DNA of 64,000 nt from Enoplosus armatus (lineage: Eukaryota; Chordata; Actinopteri; Centrarchiformes; Enoplosidae): positions 5,608,001-5,672,000 of the forward strand of contig NC_092193.1 in assembly GCF_043641665.1 (NCBI RefSeq), in the 5' to 3' direction. The notes under the pieces were generated by a model. That model was given only the letters and a program-made list of their open reading frames with translations, searched no databases and was not told the origin of the DNA. The translations under genes were made by a program, and so were the position numbers. This document shows positions 13,647 through 24,614 of the stretch, in pieces (position 1 is the first letter of the stretch; the number at the start of each line of letters is the position of its first letter).

Positions 13647-13652
13647 AATAAA
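13647..13652 (+). promoter_or_regulatory. Possible polyadenylation signal for st6galnac5
   Basis: This is an AATAAA hexamer 1.2 kb past the stop codon, on the coding strand. If used, the 3' UTR would contain the 121-bp GT array and the inverted-repeat element at 13176-13547. No transcript data are available and other hexamer variants exist, so this is a weak call. Confidence 0.2.
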
Positions 13653-14620
13653 TCACTTCCCTGACTTTCATTTACTCTGCCCTTCAGATGTGTGCATTGT
13701 AAGCTCACTTAAGTGTCACCCAAGTCAAACTTAGCAATGCAGCACTTCCTGGCTGAATGACAAGTGTGTAACATCAACTTGGAGGGTTCATCTCATGCGT
13801 GTGCGCCTCCTCTGCCCCGTTGGTATGTATCATAAGGCTTTGTCGGCTCCTGTCACCAGTTAATAGTGCGATTTATATAGCTACAAGCTGGATTTCCATG
13901 TAAATGCACAGCTATGTCACACAAGACAAGCGGGAGATTAAGATCGAGAGCAGGGATGCAGCAGCGGCATCCATCCTACTATATTCATCTGCTGCCGCTG
14001 CCGTGGGTCTGAATCGCCTCGCAGGAGAATGACACCGTTTTTTTTTTTTGTTAAACTGATGAGTTTGTGATCTGTCACTCTTCTCCTTTCTCGTTCTTGA
14101 TTTGTGTTTTATGTGCACTCTCCTCTCATTTGTTGGAGTATCTGCTACTTGTAGACTGCCCCTGCCTCTCTCTGAGATCCTCTATTTTCACCCCTCCATG
14201 AATGAACAATCAGATTGTCAGTCTGGAGAAAGTGACGAGACGTGTGGTTATCCTAATGATACATCCTCGTGCTTGATTTTGCCCTCATCTCTGTAATGTG
14301 GTTAATGAGAAGAGAGATGCTGTGGGGCAGATACATAGGTGCTCACACCACGAGAACGCGTTTGACATCGCGTTTCCTCGGTGGAGACGAGAACGCGATT
14401 TCTTTTCTCACATCACAAACGGCTGCAGGAGAGACGCTACTGTATGTCGCCTGGCTCTGAGTCCTGCTGCTGAACTGTGGCAAAGACCAAGACGTGTTTG
14501 TTTTCTAGAGATGTTGACTTATCCGCGAATGGTTGTGCACAATGGTCTGTATTAGCAAAGTGATGAGCTTGAATATTTTTGTTTTTTTGCCTAATTAACT
14601 GAATCACAGTTTGTTTTTTA

Positions 14621-15405
14621 GGGCTGCAACTACCAACTATTTTCATTTCAAATTGTCAGAAAATATTGACAAATGCAACGTAAGTTCCCAGAGCCCAAGG
14701 TGACATTTTCAGATTGCTTGTTTTGTATCTTTCTTGTCCAAAACCGACAGATATTCAATTTTACGGTGATATAAAACCAAGAAAAACAGCAAATCCTCAC
14801 ACACACACACCTTTGACAAGAGGGAATATTTGAAATGTTTGCTTCATAAAGAACTTAAAGGAATAGTTTGACATTTTGGGAAAAGATGATTATTCACTTT
14901 CTTGACATTTAGATGAAAGGTTTGATACATCACTCATGTCTGCAGTAAAAAAATATAGCTGGAGCCAGCAGTTGGTTAGCTTAGCTTAGCTGTTTTTATA
15001 TGCTGGACTGTTTCTTGATTCCAGGAAGCACATAACCCCCCTATAAAACGTTGAATTGTCATTTCAAATTTAGGCTATTTTTTGTACGGATAAAACTAAC
15101 AAGATATGATGTATTAATTGGTGAGCTTTGAAGGTGCTAGTAGGTGGATTTTGCTACTTTTCAAACAGGGCGGGGCGAGCTATTTTTCCCTGTCTACAGT
15201 CTTTCTGCTAAGCTAATTAACTGGCTGCTAACTCCAGCCACATTTACTGTATGAACATGAGTGATATCAATCTTCTCATCTAACTCTCAGCAGGAAAGCG
15301 CATTTCTCAAATTATCGAACTATTCTTTTAAACGATCAATCAATTATTAATTGTTGCCAATTAATTTTCAATTGATCAACTAATTGAATAATAATTTCAG
15401 CACTG
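14621..15405. mobile_element. GGGCTGCAACTA repeat, split by a nested insertion
   Basis: It begins GGGCTGCAACTACCAACT and, after interruption by the TTAA element at 14855-15331, resumes with AACGATCAATCAATTATT and ends near CAGCACTG at 15405. Other copies in the window begin with the same GCTGCAACTAACGATT word. Confidence 0.65.
14855..15331. mobile_element. TTAA-flanked inverted-repeat element, copy A (full length)
   Basis: The left end is TTAAAGGAATAGTTTGACA; the right end, in reverse complement, is TTAAAAGAATAGTTCGATA. Long arms share GTTAGCTTAGCTTAGC / GCTAAGCTAA and a TGATATCAATCTTCTCATCT block. TTAA at both borders fits the target site of Kolobok or piggyBac-type transposases. It is 477 bp, non-coding, and sits inside a second repeat. 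Confidence 0.8.
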
Positions 15406-16026
15406 GTGTTAATCTGTTTTCTTTTCTTCTCTTTTTGCACATGAATGAAATGTATCATTCCAATCAATAAAATCCTTTTTATCAGTAGTCGTGCATTCAG
15501 TTTCTATATGTAACCGTAACAAAATCGCCCCCCCGGAAATGAAGAGGAAACATGGAGTTGTTGTGGAGGACGGGAGGCCAGTGACTCACCTTCACCCTCC
15601 ACTGACGACAGCTGCCATTTTTACTTTTCAATCTCTCTTCCTGCCTGGTTGTGACATCGGGCTGTGTCGTACTGAAATAATAATGACAGACAGGCAGAGC
15701 TACAAGGCCATTACTCCCCAGAGCTACAAACAGATCCCTGACTGTCTTCAAAACTGAGAGAGTGTATTTTCTTCTACTTAAAAATAGTACTGCCACATCA
15801 CGTCAGGGTAAAGCACACAGATCAAGGTAACATTATAAGATGATGAGGGGAAAACAAGTATTCAGAACAAGGTCATGAACACCTCAATTATTAGACACTT
15901 TCCCTGATCAATAAAATATACTTAATATTTAGGATGATGGCTCATTATAAAGTATGATGTCAAAACGTCTGAACAGGGCTGAAAAATAACTTCTTTTTAC
16001 ACAGAAATACTAAGAGTTACCTCAAT

Positions 16027-16098
16027 GCTGGGACTGCAACTAACAATTATTTTCATTATCAATTAGTCCATTTTTTTTTATTAATCTGTAAATTGTGG
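16027..16098 (+). mobile_element. GGGCTGCAACTA repeat, short fragment
   Basis: This fragment reads GGGACTGCAACTAACAATTA, then TTTTCATTATCAATTAGTCC. Only the first 70 bp or so are recognisable. Confidence 0.55.
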
Positions 16099-16312
16099 GC
16101 GTATAAGCCGGGTTTCTGCAGGGTTATCCAAGTTAAATTGAAGACTCAAGTCTTTAATACCACACAGAATGCAATTTAATATCTGTTTCACAATCATACA
16201 ATCGACAGTATGAAAGTCTGATGGAAAACCAGCAGGATATGGCCCATAATTATATCAGATTTTTTCAATACTTCCCAGCAGTATATAACAATTTCTAATG
16301 ATAGAAATTAAA

Positions 16313-16500
16313 TCAAGGTCCATTTACTAGCTGTTTCCGGAGCTTTCGACAACAGTTTTAACAGTAGATGGAGTTTGTTCAGTTGTCATGCAGATGGTAG
16401 AGTTGTCATCACATGACCCAAGTATGGAACAGCAGGTGTATGAACACCATGAAATGTGCCTGAAAGCTCTAGAAAAAGCTACTAAGTGGACCACGAGTTA
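16313..16500. mobile_element. Inverted-repeat element with GGAGCTTTC arms, copy 1
   Basis: The left arm is CAAGGTCCATTTACTAGCTG, then GGAGCTTTC. The right arm, in reverse complement, is GTGGTCCACTTAGTAGC, then AGAGCTTTC. The centre contains CATCACATGACCCAAGTATG. It is about 188 bp. A further left arm lies at about 16620-16660. Confidence 0.65.
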
Positions 16501-18558
16501 AGAATTTTGTGTCACAGTTAGGAACCGTCCCATGATAGTTCCATTGTTTTAAATGTTATTGCCATGCAAGTAAATACATTAAAGATACATTTTATTAATT
16601 GACACGACACCTCTCACCTCCAGGTCCATTTAGTAGCTGTTCTGGAGCTTTCAGTCACATCACACAATCTTCCTCAGAAGATGGAAGTTTGCCCAGTTGT
16701 CTGTTTTTCTGAGCACTTTAAGGACTTCTTGTTGAGACTGAGTTAAGTTAATTCTTGACCTTGGAAACTTATTATTACTGTTACTAAAAAGAAGTAAGTT
16801 TTAATACTTACTAACATACCAAAATGATTTCCTATGCTTATAATACAAACGTTGTTTGTGTCAGCAGTCATTCATTTGAATTCTGTTTGCTTTCTTAGTT
16901 CATACTTGGTGTAGAATTGGCTTTGCATAAATGAATGAATTTCAAACAATGCAATCTGGACAAGGAAGCGAAAGCTGTCCATATTTATTACAGAGCTTCC
17001 TGTCTAAATAACATCACCAGAGTGTGAGACTCTCTCTCTCTCGCTCCTCTTCTTTATTTGTTTTCTTACTCAAAGTTTAAGAAAGCCACATTTCAATTTA
17101 AAAATACAGTAAGGGAGCACCACTGAGCATGTTTCTATGCCACAGCTATTGTTGTAGATGAGAATGAAAATCTGTGACTGCTAAAATTACTATGATTATT
17201 CAAGGGAATGATTGACATCACAAAGGCTCAATGACAGGCAAACAGTTGGAAATCCAGAGTTTCCATGGAAATTGGACAACCTGTCAGGTGCACACACACT
17301 GTCTCCGAACAGCAGGTGTGTGCTTGTGTTTGTTTGTGTGTAAATCATTAAATTTAGCAGGCTGCCACATGGGGCTAATGTCGACGCTGTTTCACTTCTA
17401 AAGACAACAAGCGTTTGTGAGTGTGCTCACTGGTGACTCTGTTCGTTGTTTGAACAACCTGTGTGACATATTCAGAGCATCCTGCCTGACTCTTCAGCCT
17501 GAAATCTCTCTGCCTCTTCGGAGACGGCTGCTCTAATATTGTCCTGTCACTGGTTTCTCCCCACCAAGTCTGGTGTGAAGGAAGACAGACGCTGATCTTC
17601 ATTAGCATAGGGAAACCATAGTGACAGAGGAGAGGGGAGAATACGTCACCACGCTGAAAGGCCGAGTATATTCAATTCCATCTGCGAGTACTGAAGTACG
17701 AACGAGAGGCGCAGAGGAGAAGTAGTCAGTTTTTGAAGTGGGTTTAAGAACCAGATCCGCCTGAGATAGGGTGGCTTTAATTTTTAGTGCACCTGCTGCC
17801 AGCCCTGGTATACACTGATTTGCACATGGAGGCCTGGATCCAATGGCTGCTCTGTCTTTTGAAATACAAGACTGGAACAGAAATAAAACTACATTTAAAA
17901 AAAACCTCCCTGGATTGTTTGAAATGTTTCCAGTAAGAAAACAGAGCAGGTGTGTAAGTCAACTAAAGCGGGAACCGATTTCAAGGATGTCTTTGTGGTA
18001 TAAAATAAGCCCTGCCAGGCATACCTTCAAGGGTTTGTAACAGTCAAAGCAGCTCGTGTCTTAAAAAAAGTATTACAGAGTAATTAAGGAAGCTTAATGT
18101 CTTTAGAAAAAAAGTAAATAAATAAAACAGACAGTTAAAGACGCAAATTCATTCCTTTGATTCAGTGTTTCATCTTTAATCCGGGTGTCAAAATCTTACC
18201 AATTGGGGAAAATAAAATGAGCTTGCTCTCTCTGAGAGGGGAATGAGATTACAGGAAATAAGAAACGGGGAGGAAAAAAGGAAGAAGAAATAAGCGCTGC
18301 ATAAATAATGTATAAGAAAAGGTACTTGATGGCTGACGCAGCAGCTGCCTTCCGATACATATGGTTCAATTTCCAACTCCATCTATTTTCCACTCCAGCC
18401 GCGAGGGAGAGTGGCAGCGGGCACCCGATGGGCGGCTCCTCGCGCCAAGGAGCGAAGATAAACTACAGCAGGTTCAATCCATATGCTTTGAGCATCAGTC
18501 ACTCTCCTCCCACCAATGAGCCTAATGCAGAGTGGTTACACATGGAGAAAAAGGAAGA

Positions 18559-18576
18559 GGGGGGGGGGGGGGGGGG
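18559..18576. repeat. G homopolymer run
   Basis: About 18 consecutive G within a GC-rich intergenic block; prone to length errors in assembly. Confidence 0.95.
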
Positions 18577-19506
18577 AGGTGGAAAACACGTCCCAGCACA
18601 GAGGAGATTCATTTGGGACGGCCGGCGGCTTACTAGGTTATCACTCACTTATCGCTGCTGTAGCGCGAGACGTGGAATGGCCGGGGAAAATAGCTGTCCA
18701 TCACCCAGAATACAATCAGCGGAGTACAGCGGAGTACATGGCTGGGGAGCTAATGGATGTTTCCACAGGGAGGGCAATTTGGTGAATGGGAAAGTGGATG
18801 GGTCCATCATGCGAGATGGGATTATGTGCGATTGTTATCCTTCACGAGCGTGATATGACGGTCAAGGGGTGTAATGTATATGGACAGGGGAGACATTAAA
18901 TAGTAATCTCTCCACAGCCCACTCACAGCCAATCAGCCGGCCCTCGTCCACCATTTTCCTTTTGTGACCGAGCAGAGTTCCGAGTAGCACTTAAACAAAA
19001 AGGCTCCTGCTGAAATATGCAGAGCAGCGCGCTCTCGAAAATAAATTAAATTCTTATCTGCGGACTCAAGTCAGTGCATTTTTAACCAAATCAAGGCAAT
19101 TATGGAATGGGTTGACAAAACAGAAGTTTCAACACAAAAAAAAAAAAATAGAAGTTGAAGTCCTTGTCAAAAAGAACACATAAAAATGGCCGCACTTCTA
19201 GTGGCACGCCCATGCAGAGTTGGGGCTTTGCATATCTGAGGCATGACTTTCAGGTGTTTGTCCCCTTCTCCCATCTGGAATAATACACAGTTGTTTACAT
19301 TTCATCAGTAGAGAGCAATCATCCAAAAGAGAAAAAAAAAAAAGGCACCAATTGCATCAAGCAGTTTCTGGGCAAGCAGTTGTGTTGCCATATATCTCTT
19401 TTCCATTTTCGTCACAAATTGCACCTTTCCTCCAATATCCCTTCAGTAAAAGCTCCTGATCTGCCACCAATATCCTCAGATATCCAGCAGCGTAAACGTT
19501 GAGGCC

Positions 19507-19623
19507 TCAGAAGATGTGTTTGAGGTGCTTCATGCCGTACGTCTTGAAAAACACCAGGAGGATTAGAGTCCACAGGCCCAGGATGAAGCCATCAGGAGGA
19601 TGCCAGTCTTTTTGCTTTGGTTT
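19507..19623 (-). CDS. pigk: pigk exon 11 (membrane helix, stop)
   Basis: Last coding exon, 38 codons and TGA (minus strand, 19509-19507). It begins KPKQKDWHPPDGF. Residues about 357-372 form a hydrophobic helix (GFILGLWTLILLVFF), followed by KTYGMKHLKHIF, a short basic cytosolic tail. The acceptor TACAG is preceded by nine C residues. This exon lies 10 kb from exon 10, the longest intron of the gene. Confidence 0.95.
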   Translation of the reverse strand, partial: KPKQKDWHPPDGFILGLWTLILLVFFKTYGMKHLKHIF

Positions 19624-20394
19624 CTGTAGGGGGGGGGCGAGGTAAGGTGAGGTGGGTATGGGGGAGGAAAGTGGAGAGGAGGGGAGCAGGAGGGAGATTG
19701 CAGGTTAGTAATAGTGTGTATATTTCTCCTGTTGAGGCCACCGCTGATTGTTCTGTCATTCACACAGGCGGGCAGGCACAGAATCACATATACACTCACT
19801 TTATCTCCTCACACACTTTATGAACGCTATCTTCTGTCTCACACACGAACACAAAGGTTCACACAACAAGCGGGTGGTAAAGCTCATCAGTACACCTCCC
19901 CTGTCTTGTGTTTGTCCCATTCACTGCCACATCATCACTTTGTGTATGATTATACTTTTAAATCTCCCCCGTATTAAACATGCATCTCACAAGGAGCACA
20001 TTTATATGCTAATGCGGCGGCAATATTCTGCGGAGAGATGAGATTTAACCTCTAAAAAATCTTCCTAACTCCTCCGCTGGCGACAAAGCTATAGATAGGC
20101 TGTGAGGACGCACTTAAGAGATTTCTGTTATCCCTCGCTACACAAGCTGCCATTATCCAGTCAAAAAATCACCAGTCAGAAACGGCATCCCCAAAAGCCA
20201 AACCCCCAAGACTTGGCAAAGAGGATGAACACACAGCACGCACTCCTCCAAGTCCGCCTGAGTCCCAAACTGTACACACAATGTAAGGACGACGTACAGC
20301 ACAGTAAAGCTGCTACACAAATACTCAGGAGATCCGTGTCTCTACCACAGTACCCAGAGTGCACTTACTCCTTCTGAAGTACATCCATATCGGC

Positions 20395-20396
<2 letters not shown>

Positions 20397-20426
<30 letters not shown>
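20397..20426. repeat. (CA)15 microsatellite
   Basis: A perfect CA array in pigk intron 10. Confidence 0.98.
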
Positions 20427-20427
<1 letters not shown>

Positions 20428-21029
20428 TGCAGTAGGAGTTGGAGGCAGGCTGACAGCAGACTGACAGGCCCTGGAGGATTAGACGCTGGTGTGAAAGCCC
20501 AGTCCAGGGTCATTATAACCCACAAACTTAGTCTGACTACGGCCATAAGACAAGACGCATTCATCCGTCATGCAGCATGTGGATCTAATGAAACCTGTGA
20601 ATGTGAAAAGCCTCAGAGTCAATATAATGCAGAATTATCAATTCACTATGCAGCTCTACATGTTTTTAGGCTTAGGATCTGATCATCCCAATGTATGCCA
20701 CCTTCTCAGGTCCTAACAAAGGGCAGACAAAGTTAGTGACGAGGTGGTGGATACAGTGGAGCATCTAGCTTGACCCAGGAGTTGATACCAGAGCAGAGCT
20801 AAAATAGATCCTACCGATCGACATGTGTCAGTAGCACAGAGTATAAAAAGAAAATGTCACTAACAGCCCACTAACATATTCATCGAAATACGACTTAAAA
20901 ACAAATAATATTTGTCAACTAGAAAATCAGAAGTCCTCTACGCAGCAGTATAATTCAGTCAGGTGCTCGTTCAGTGCAGGCAATCAAGAAGTTTGAAGTT
21001 GTTCCATAACTGTTTTGTTTTTTTCTGGT

Positions 21030-21287
21030 GTGCAGAAAACTTGTTCTTCATCTGTGAATGATAATGTGGCTCCTTCTCTGCTGGGGTCAGAAGCAGAGGC
21101 TGTATGATTAGAGGGCAGTTCGCTAATTGCAACTTTAATAGCCAAGGATGTCAGAATCTGTCTGCCAGTTGTAGAGTTTTTCTGCCCTATAATGGCCAAA
21201 AATGTATTAATGCAATGTACGATGCCGATGTACAATTCCCCCCCGGGGATCAATAAAGTATTTCTGATTCTGATTCATACACAAGTA
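21030..21287 (+). mobile_element. LINE-like 3' tail
   Basis: It ends CCCCGGGGATCAATAAAGTA followed by TTTCTGATTCTGATTC, an AATAAA-like signal plus short TTCTGA repeats typical of 3' ends of fish L2/Rex-type LINEs. No reverse transcriptase reading frame is present, so it is a 5'-truncated fragment. The left limit is approximate. Confidence 0.5.
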
Positions 21288-22920
21288 GCCCTCATTTAGT
21301 TTTAGTAGCCAACAGCATTCCCAAATTAATTAATTTCCTCCTAAGATTAGTATTTCAAACTTCAGCACAGTTCAGTTATGTTATGTGAACATCAATAGAA
21401 AGCTGGAAGGAAATTTCAGGATTTAGAGGCAGTGTTTTGGTTCTATAAGCACTATAAAATAACAATACTAATAATAATAGGTTTAATAAGTGATTCTAAT
21501 GAGTTAAATGCAGTGCAGAGAGAATAATATTTCATCTACTCCTGATGGCTGGATGTCATTTCAGTGTTGAAACCGTCTTAACTGCCTTGCAATTTATGCG
21601 TAAATTGATCTGTAAAACTCAAGTGGACATCTAATAATTTGCTGAATTTTTATAATTTTTATAAGAGGTTGAGAACAGCTGAATTGGCATATGAACAGTG
21701 GACTCCTGGCACATACTGTAGAGTGCATTAAATGTGTCTGAAATTACCACCCATTGAGCACCAAATGCCAGTAAAATGTCTCTCTGGCAGCTAAAATCTC
21801 AACAACAGTAGCTGAGACCGTGATATTTGAACGCAGTTATATTCATTTATATATATTGTTTCTCTCTCCCTGCTGACCACCGTACACTCTCTGTCCTTCA
21901 GCCAATCAAATCAAAGCATAGCAATGGCTCTGTCCCAAACAGGCTTCTCAGTGGCTGACAGATAATGCTGCTTTGTGTAGGAGGAGCATCACAAAGCTTG
22001 TGGACAGGAAGCGATGATGAACGTGACCCACTGCATAATACAGCAGTCTTAAAATAACAGGCTTGATGATATGTTTCTGGGAATAATGAACATTAATTCC
22101 TTTGGCTGGTGAACATTATTGTAATTTGTTATTAGTTTAACGGCTCTTGGTAAGTGAGGCGAAAAGTTAATTTCAGAAACTGTGTGAGGCTGTGTACTCA
22201 TGCCTCTGTGTGCAGGGTTCGGTCTTCTCAAGGCTGTCTTTTCAATCCAAACTCCAGGTTACGTGACGACGCTGCCAACCTCTAATGTAGAAAGACTGAG
22301 GACAGCATGAAAATTGGATTACGTCTGAGTCCAAATTTATTTAACAGCTCAATCAAGTCAAATCAACAGAGCTCCACTGCCATCCAGAATGCTAAAGCAG
22401 AGACAGCGAGGCGTTTGCACAGCACACATTAGCCCAGAGCTCCAGGCTAGCCATAGTGTTGGACAGGAGTCAGGTCTGGAGGCTGATATTAGCTAGTATC
22501 TTCTGCTTATATTCATTTTTTATTGGCCAACAGTGTCTGGCAATGACCACATACGAAATGGAATCAGAAGAAGACTGAAGTTAAATTCAGGCTCATTGAG
22601 GAGCTGTGGCACATCAGTCACGTTGTGAAATGGGTCGATCGTCCGGTCACAGCCACCTTTCCTACATTCACTACATCTACCGTGTCTGACAGAAACCAAG
22701 CTGCAGGCTATGTGGTGGAAAGATATCAGTGCTTTGACAGACAATCGGTGAGCGGCAGAGACCACAAAGCTCAAACTATAAAGGAACGTTTTCAATAGTG
22801 CTTTTGTGAGAGAGTGAGAGAAACTACAGGAAACATCTCAGACGACAGGCAGATTTTGGTCTCCTTTGTCTGATATCAGAATACAAGACGTCAAAGTGGG
22901 CGTTTAGTCCGAAAATAGCT

Positions 22921-23135
22921 TTAAAGGCCCCAAAAACCTATTTTCACAATCAGCTTCTTACCATGAATGATGGGAGCCAACATGAACACACTATTTTCTG
23001 CCAAAGTCGCAAGAATTTCGGTCATTTCACACGAGAAATTTCAGTGCTCTTGTCACTGGTTTGAAATGGGCGAGTGTTGGAAAAGCGTCAAGTTGTGATG
23101 TCATGTACTTCCATGCACCAATCAGGATTGACCAC
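22921..23135. repeat. Dispersed repeat shared with 8398-8495
   Basis: The shared core TGATGTCATGTACTTC, then ATGCACCAATCAGGATT, also occurs at 8452-8486. Upstream, TTTGAAATGGGCGAG here matches TTTTGAAGTGGGCAGGG at about 8420. It opens AAAGGCCCCAAAAACCTATT. Confidence 0.6.
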
Positions 23136-24527
23136 GGCCGTGGGTCGGTTCGCTCATGTTGGCAGGCCACTGTCAATCAAATCTGATCAAACCATACCTC
23201 ATGTCTCACCTAAAAGACTCGCATTTTAATGCCTTTGTTTGTCATCTGTGACGTGAAAACAGGAAATTTCCACACAGTCATAGAAATAAAAAGTGTACAT
23301 CCTGGTCTTGGTTCAGTGTTAAAATCTTAGCGCACTACGGATCCTCTCTCCTGCAGCTGGCAGCCCTGTGAGCCACAGTGTCAGTGTGTCAGTCACACCG
23401 GATGGGAGTAGAGGTAGTTGTACCAGCGTCTGGTTGAAAAGTACTTCAGCTGACTTCACCAGCAGCGGCGCTGAGAGCCTCAGAGCAGCAAACAAAAAAC
23501 GAGCCACGCTGCTCCTTGTCAGGCTGCCGTGCCCCTCACCACAGTTAGTTTTGTAGTTGGGTCATTTTGAGACAAGACTCGGTTTGTAAAGGTTTACAGG
23601 CATGCTGTTATGCTGTGTTGCTGTGTGTACAATGATGGAGCTAAAAAAAGTGCAGTGACTGATAAAATACGAGTCGACTTGGGGGGGGCAACTCTACTAA
23701 GAAAGTTTTTTCCTAACTTTAAATTTGACTGTTGGATACTTAAAGCCAGGGTGAGAGGAAACTAGACCTCTGCACCTCCTCATGGCTCTGTTTTCAGGCT
23801 TCAGAAAATCTAGCCCGTGACAGGAGATTCTGGCCAATCACAGTAATTCATATTAGATCAGTTTAAAAACTGAACTGAACCCATCTAACATATCTTTGTG
23901 TAACAATATCTGATATTAGCTTGGACAGACCTCCATCCTGAACGTGATAAAAAGCAGAGATGGTTGCAGGTTTGCTTTGAGGCTCTTCATTTTTTACTGA
24001 CACAGCCGAATCCTCAGAGTTTCGAACGCTGGTCGATTTTGACCCGTCTGTTCTAGTTTAGCTGAAACAGAGGCATCTCTCCAAATCCCAACTAAATTAT
24101 ACAGCATGCTTGAGTTGTGATACGCCATGTTTCCGGTCAACCGGACACAGAGCTATGACAACAGTGATCTGTCCCATCGAGACGTTGTCATAATCAGATG
24201 AATACTGATCTGACAGTTCAGACTGCCATTGCACAGCCACTGATTTCAAACAGCACAAATGTGGTCCGAATCACATATTCAATGTTTTTTTTTTTCCTGC
24301 TTTCACTACACTCATCAGATCTGTGTTACATAACAAAGTGGGGACACTTTCAGCTACAGCCTTGGTGACAAAGTGGCCGGCAGGAAGACAAGAAGAGGAG
24401 CTGTAAACACCTGGAGGACGAGGCAGAGCCCGGCCGGAGATGTTCATCAGAGACGACTGGGAGCTTGTGGCCGTTGGGGGGCAGTTGACCTCCGTGACAA
24501 TGGTAGGCAGAGGTGTGCGTGACTGTG

Positions 24528-24531
<4 letters not shown>

Positions 24532-24613
<82 letters not shown>
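24532..24613. repeat. (TG)41 microsatellite
   Basis: A perfect TG array in pigk intron 10, followed by a short ATGTATATATG interruption and more TG units to about 24634. Confidence 0.98.

Positions 24614-24614
<1 letters not shown>

Noticed and set aside
18308..18853. 181-codon open frame in the intergenic GC-rich block
   Set aside because: It crosses an 18-base G run giving poly-Gly, has no recognisable domain, no splice partners and no similarity I know. It is likely open by composition.
20984..21253. 89-codon minus-strand open frame
   Set aside because: It is antisense to a LINE-like 3' tail and encodes no reverse transcriptase or other domain.
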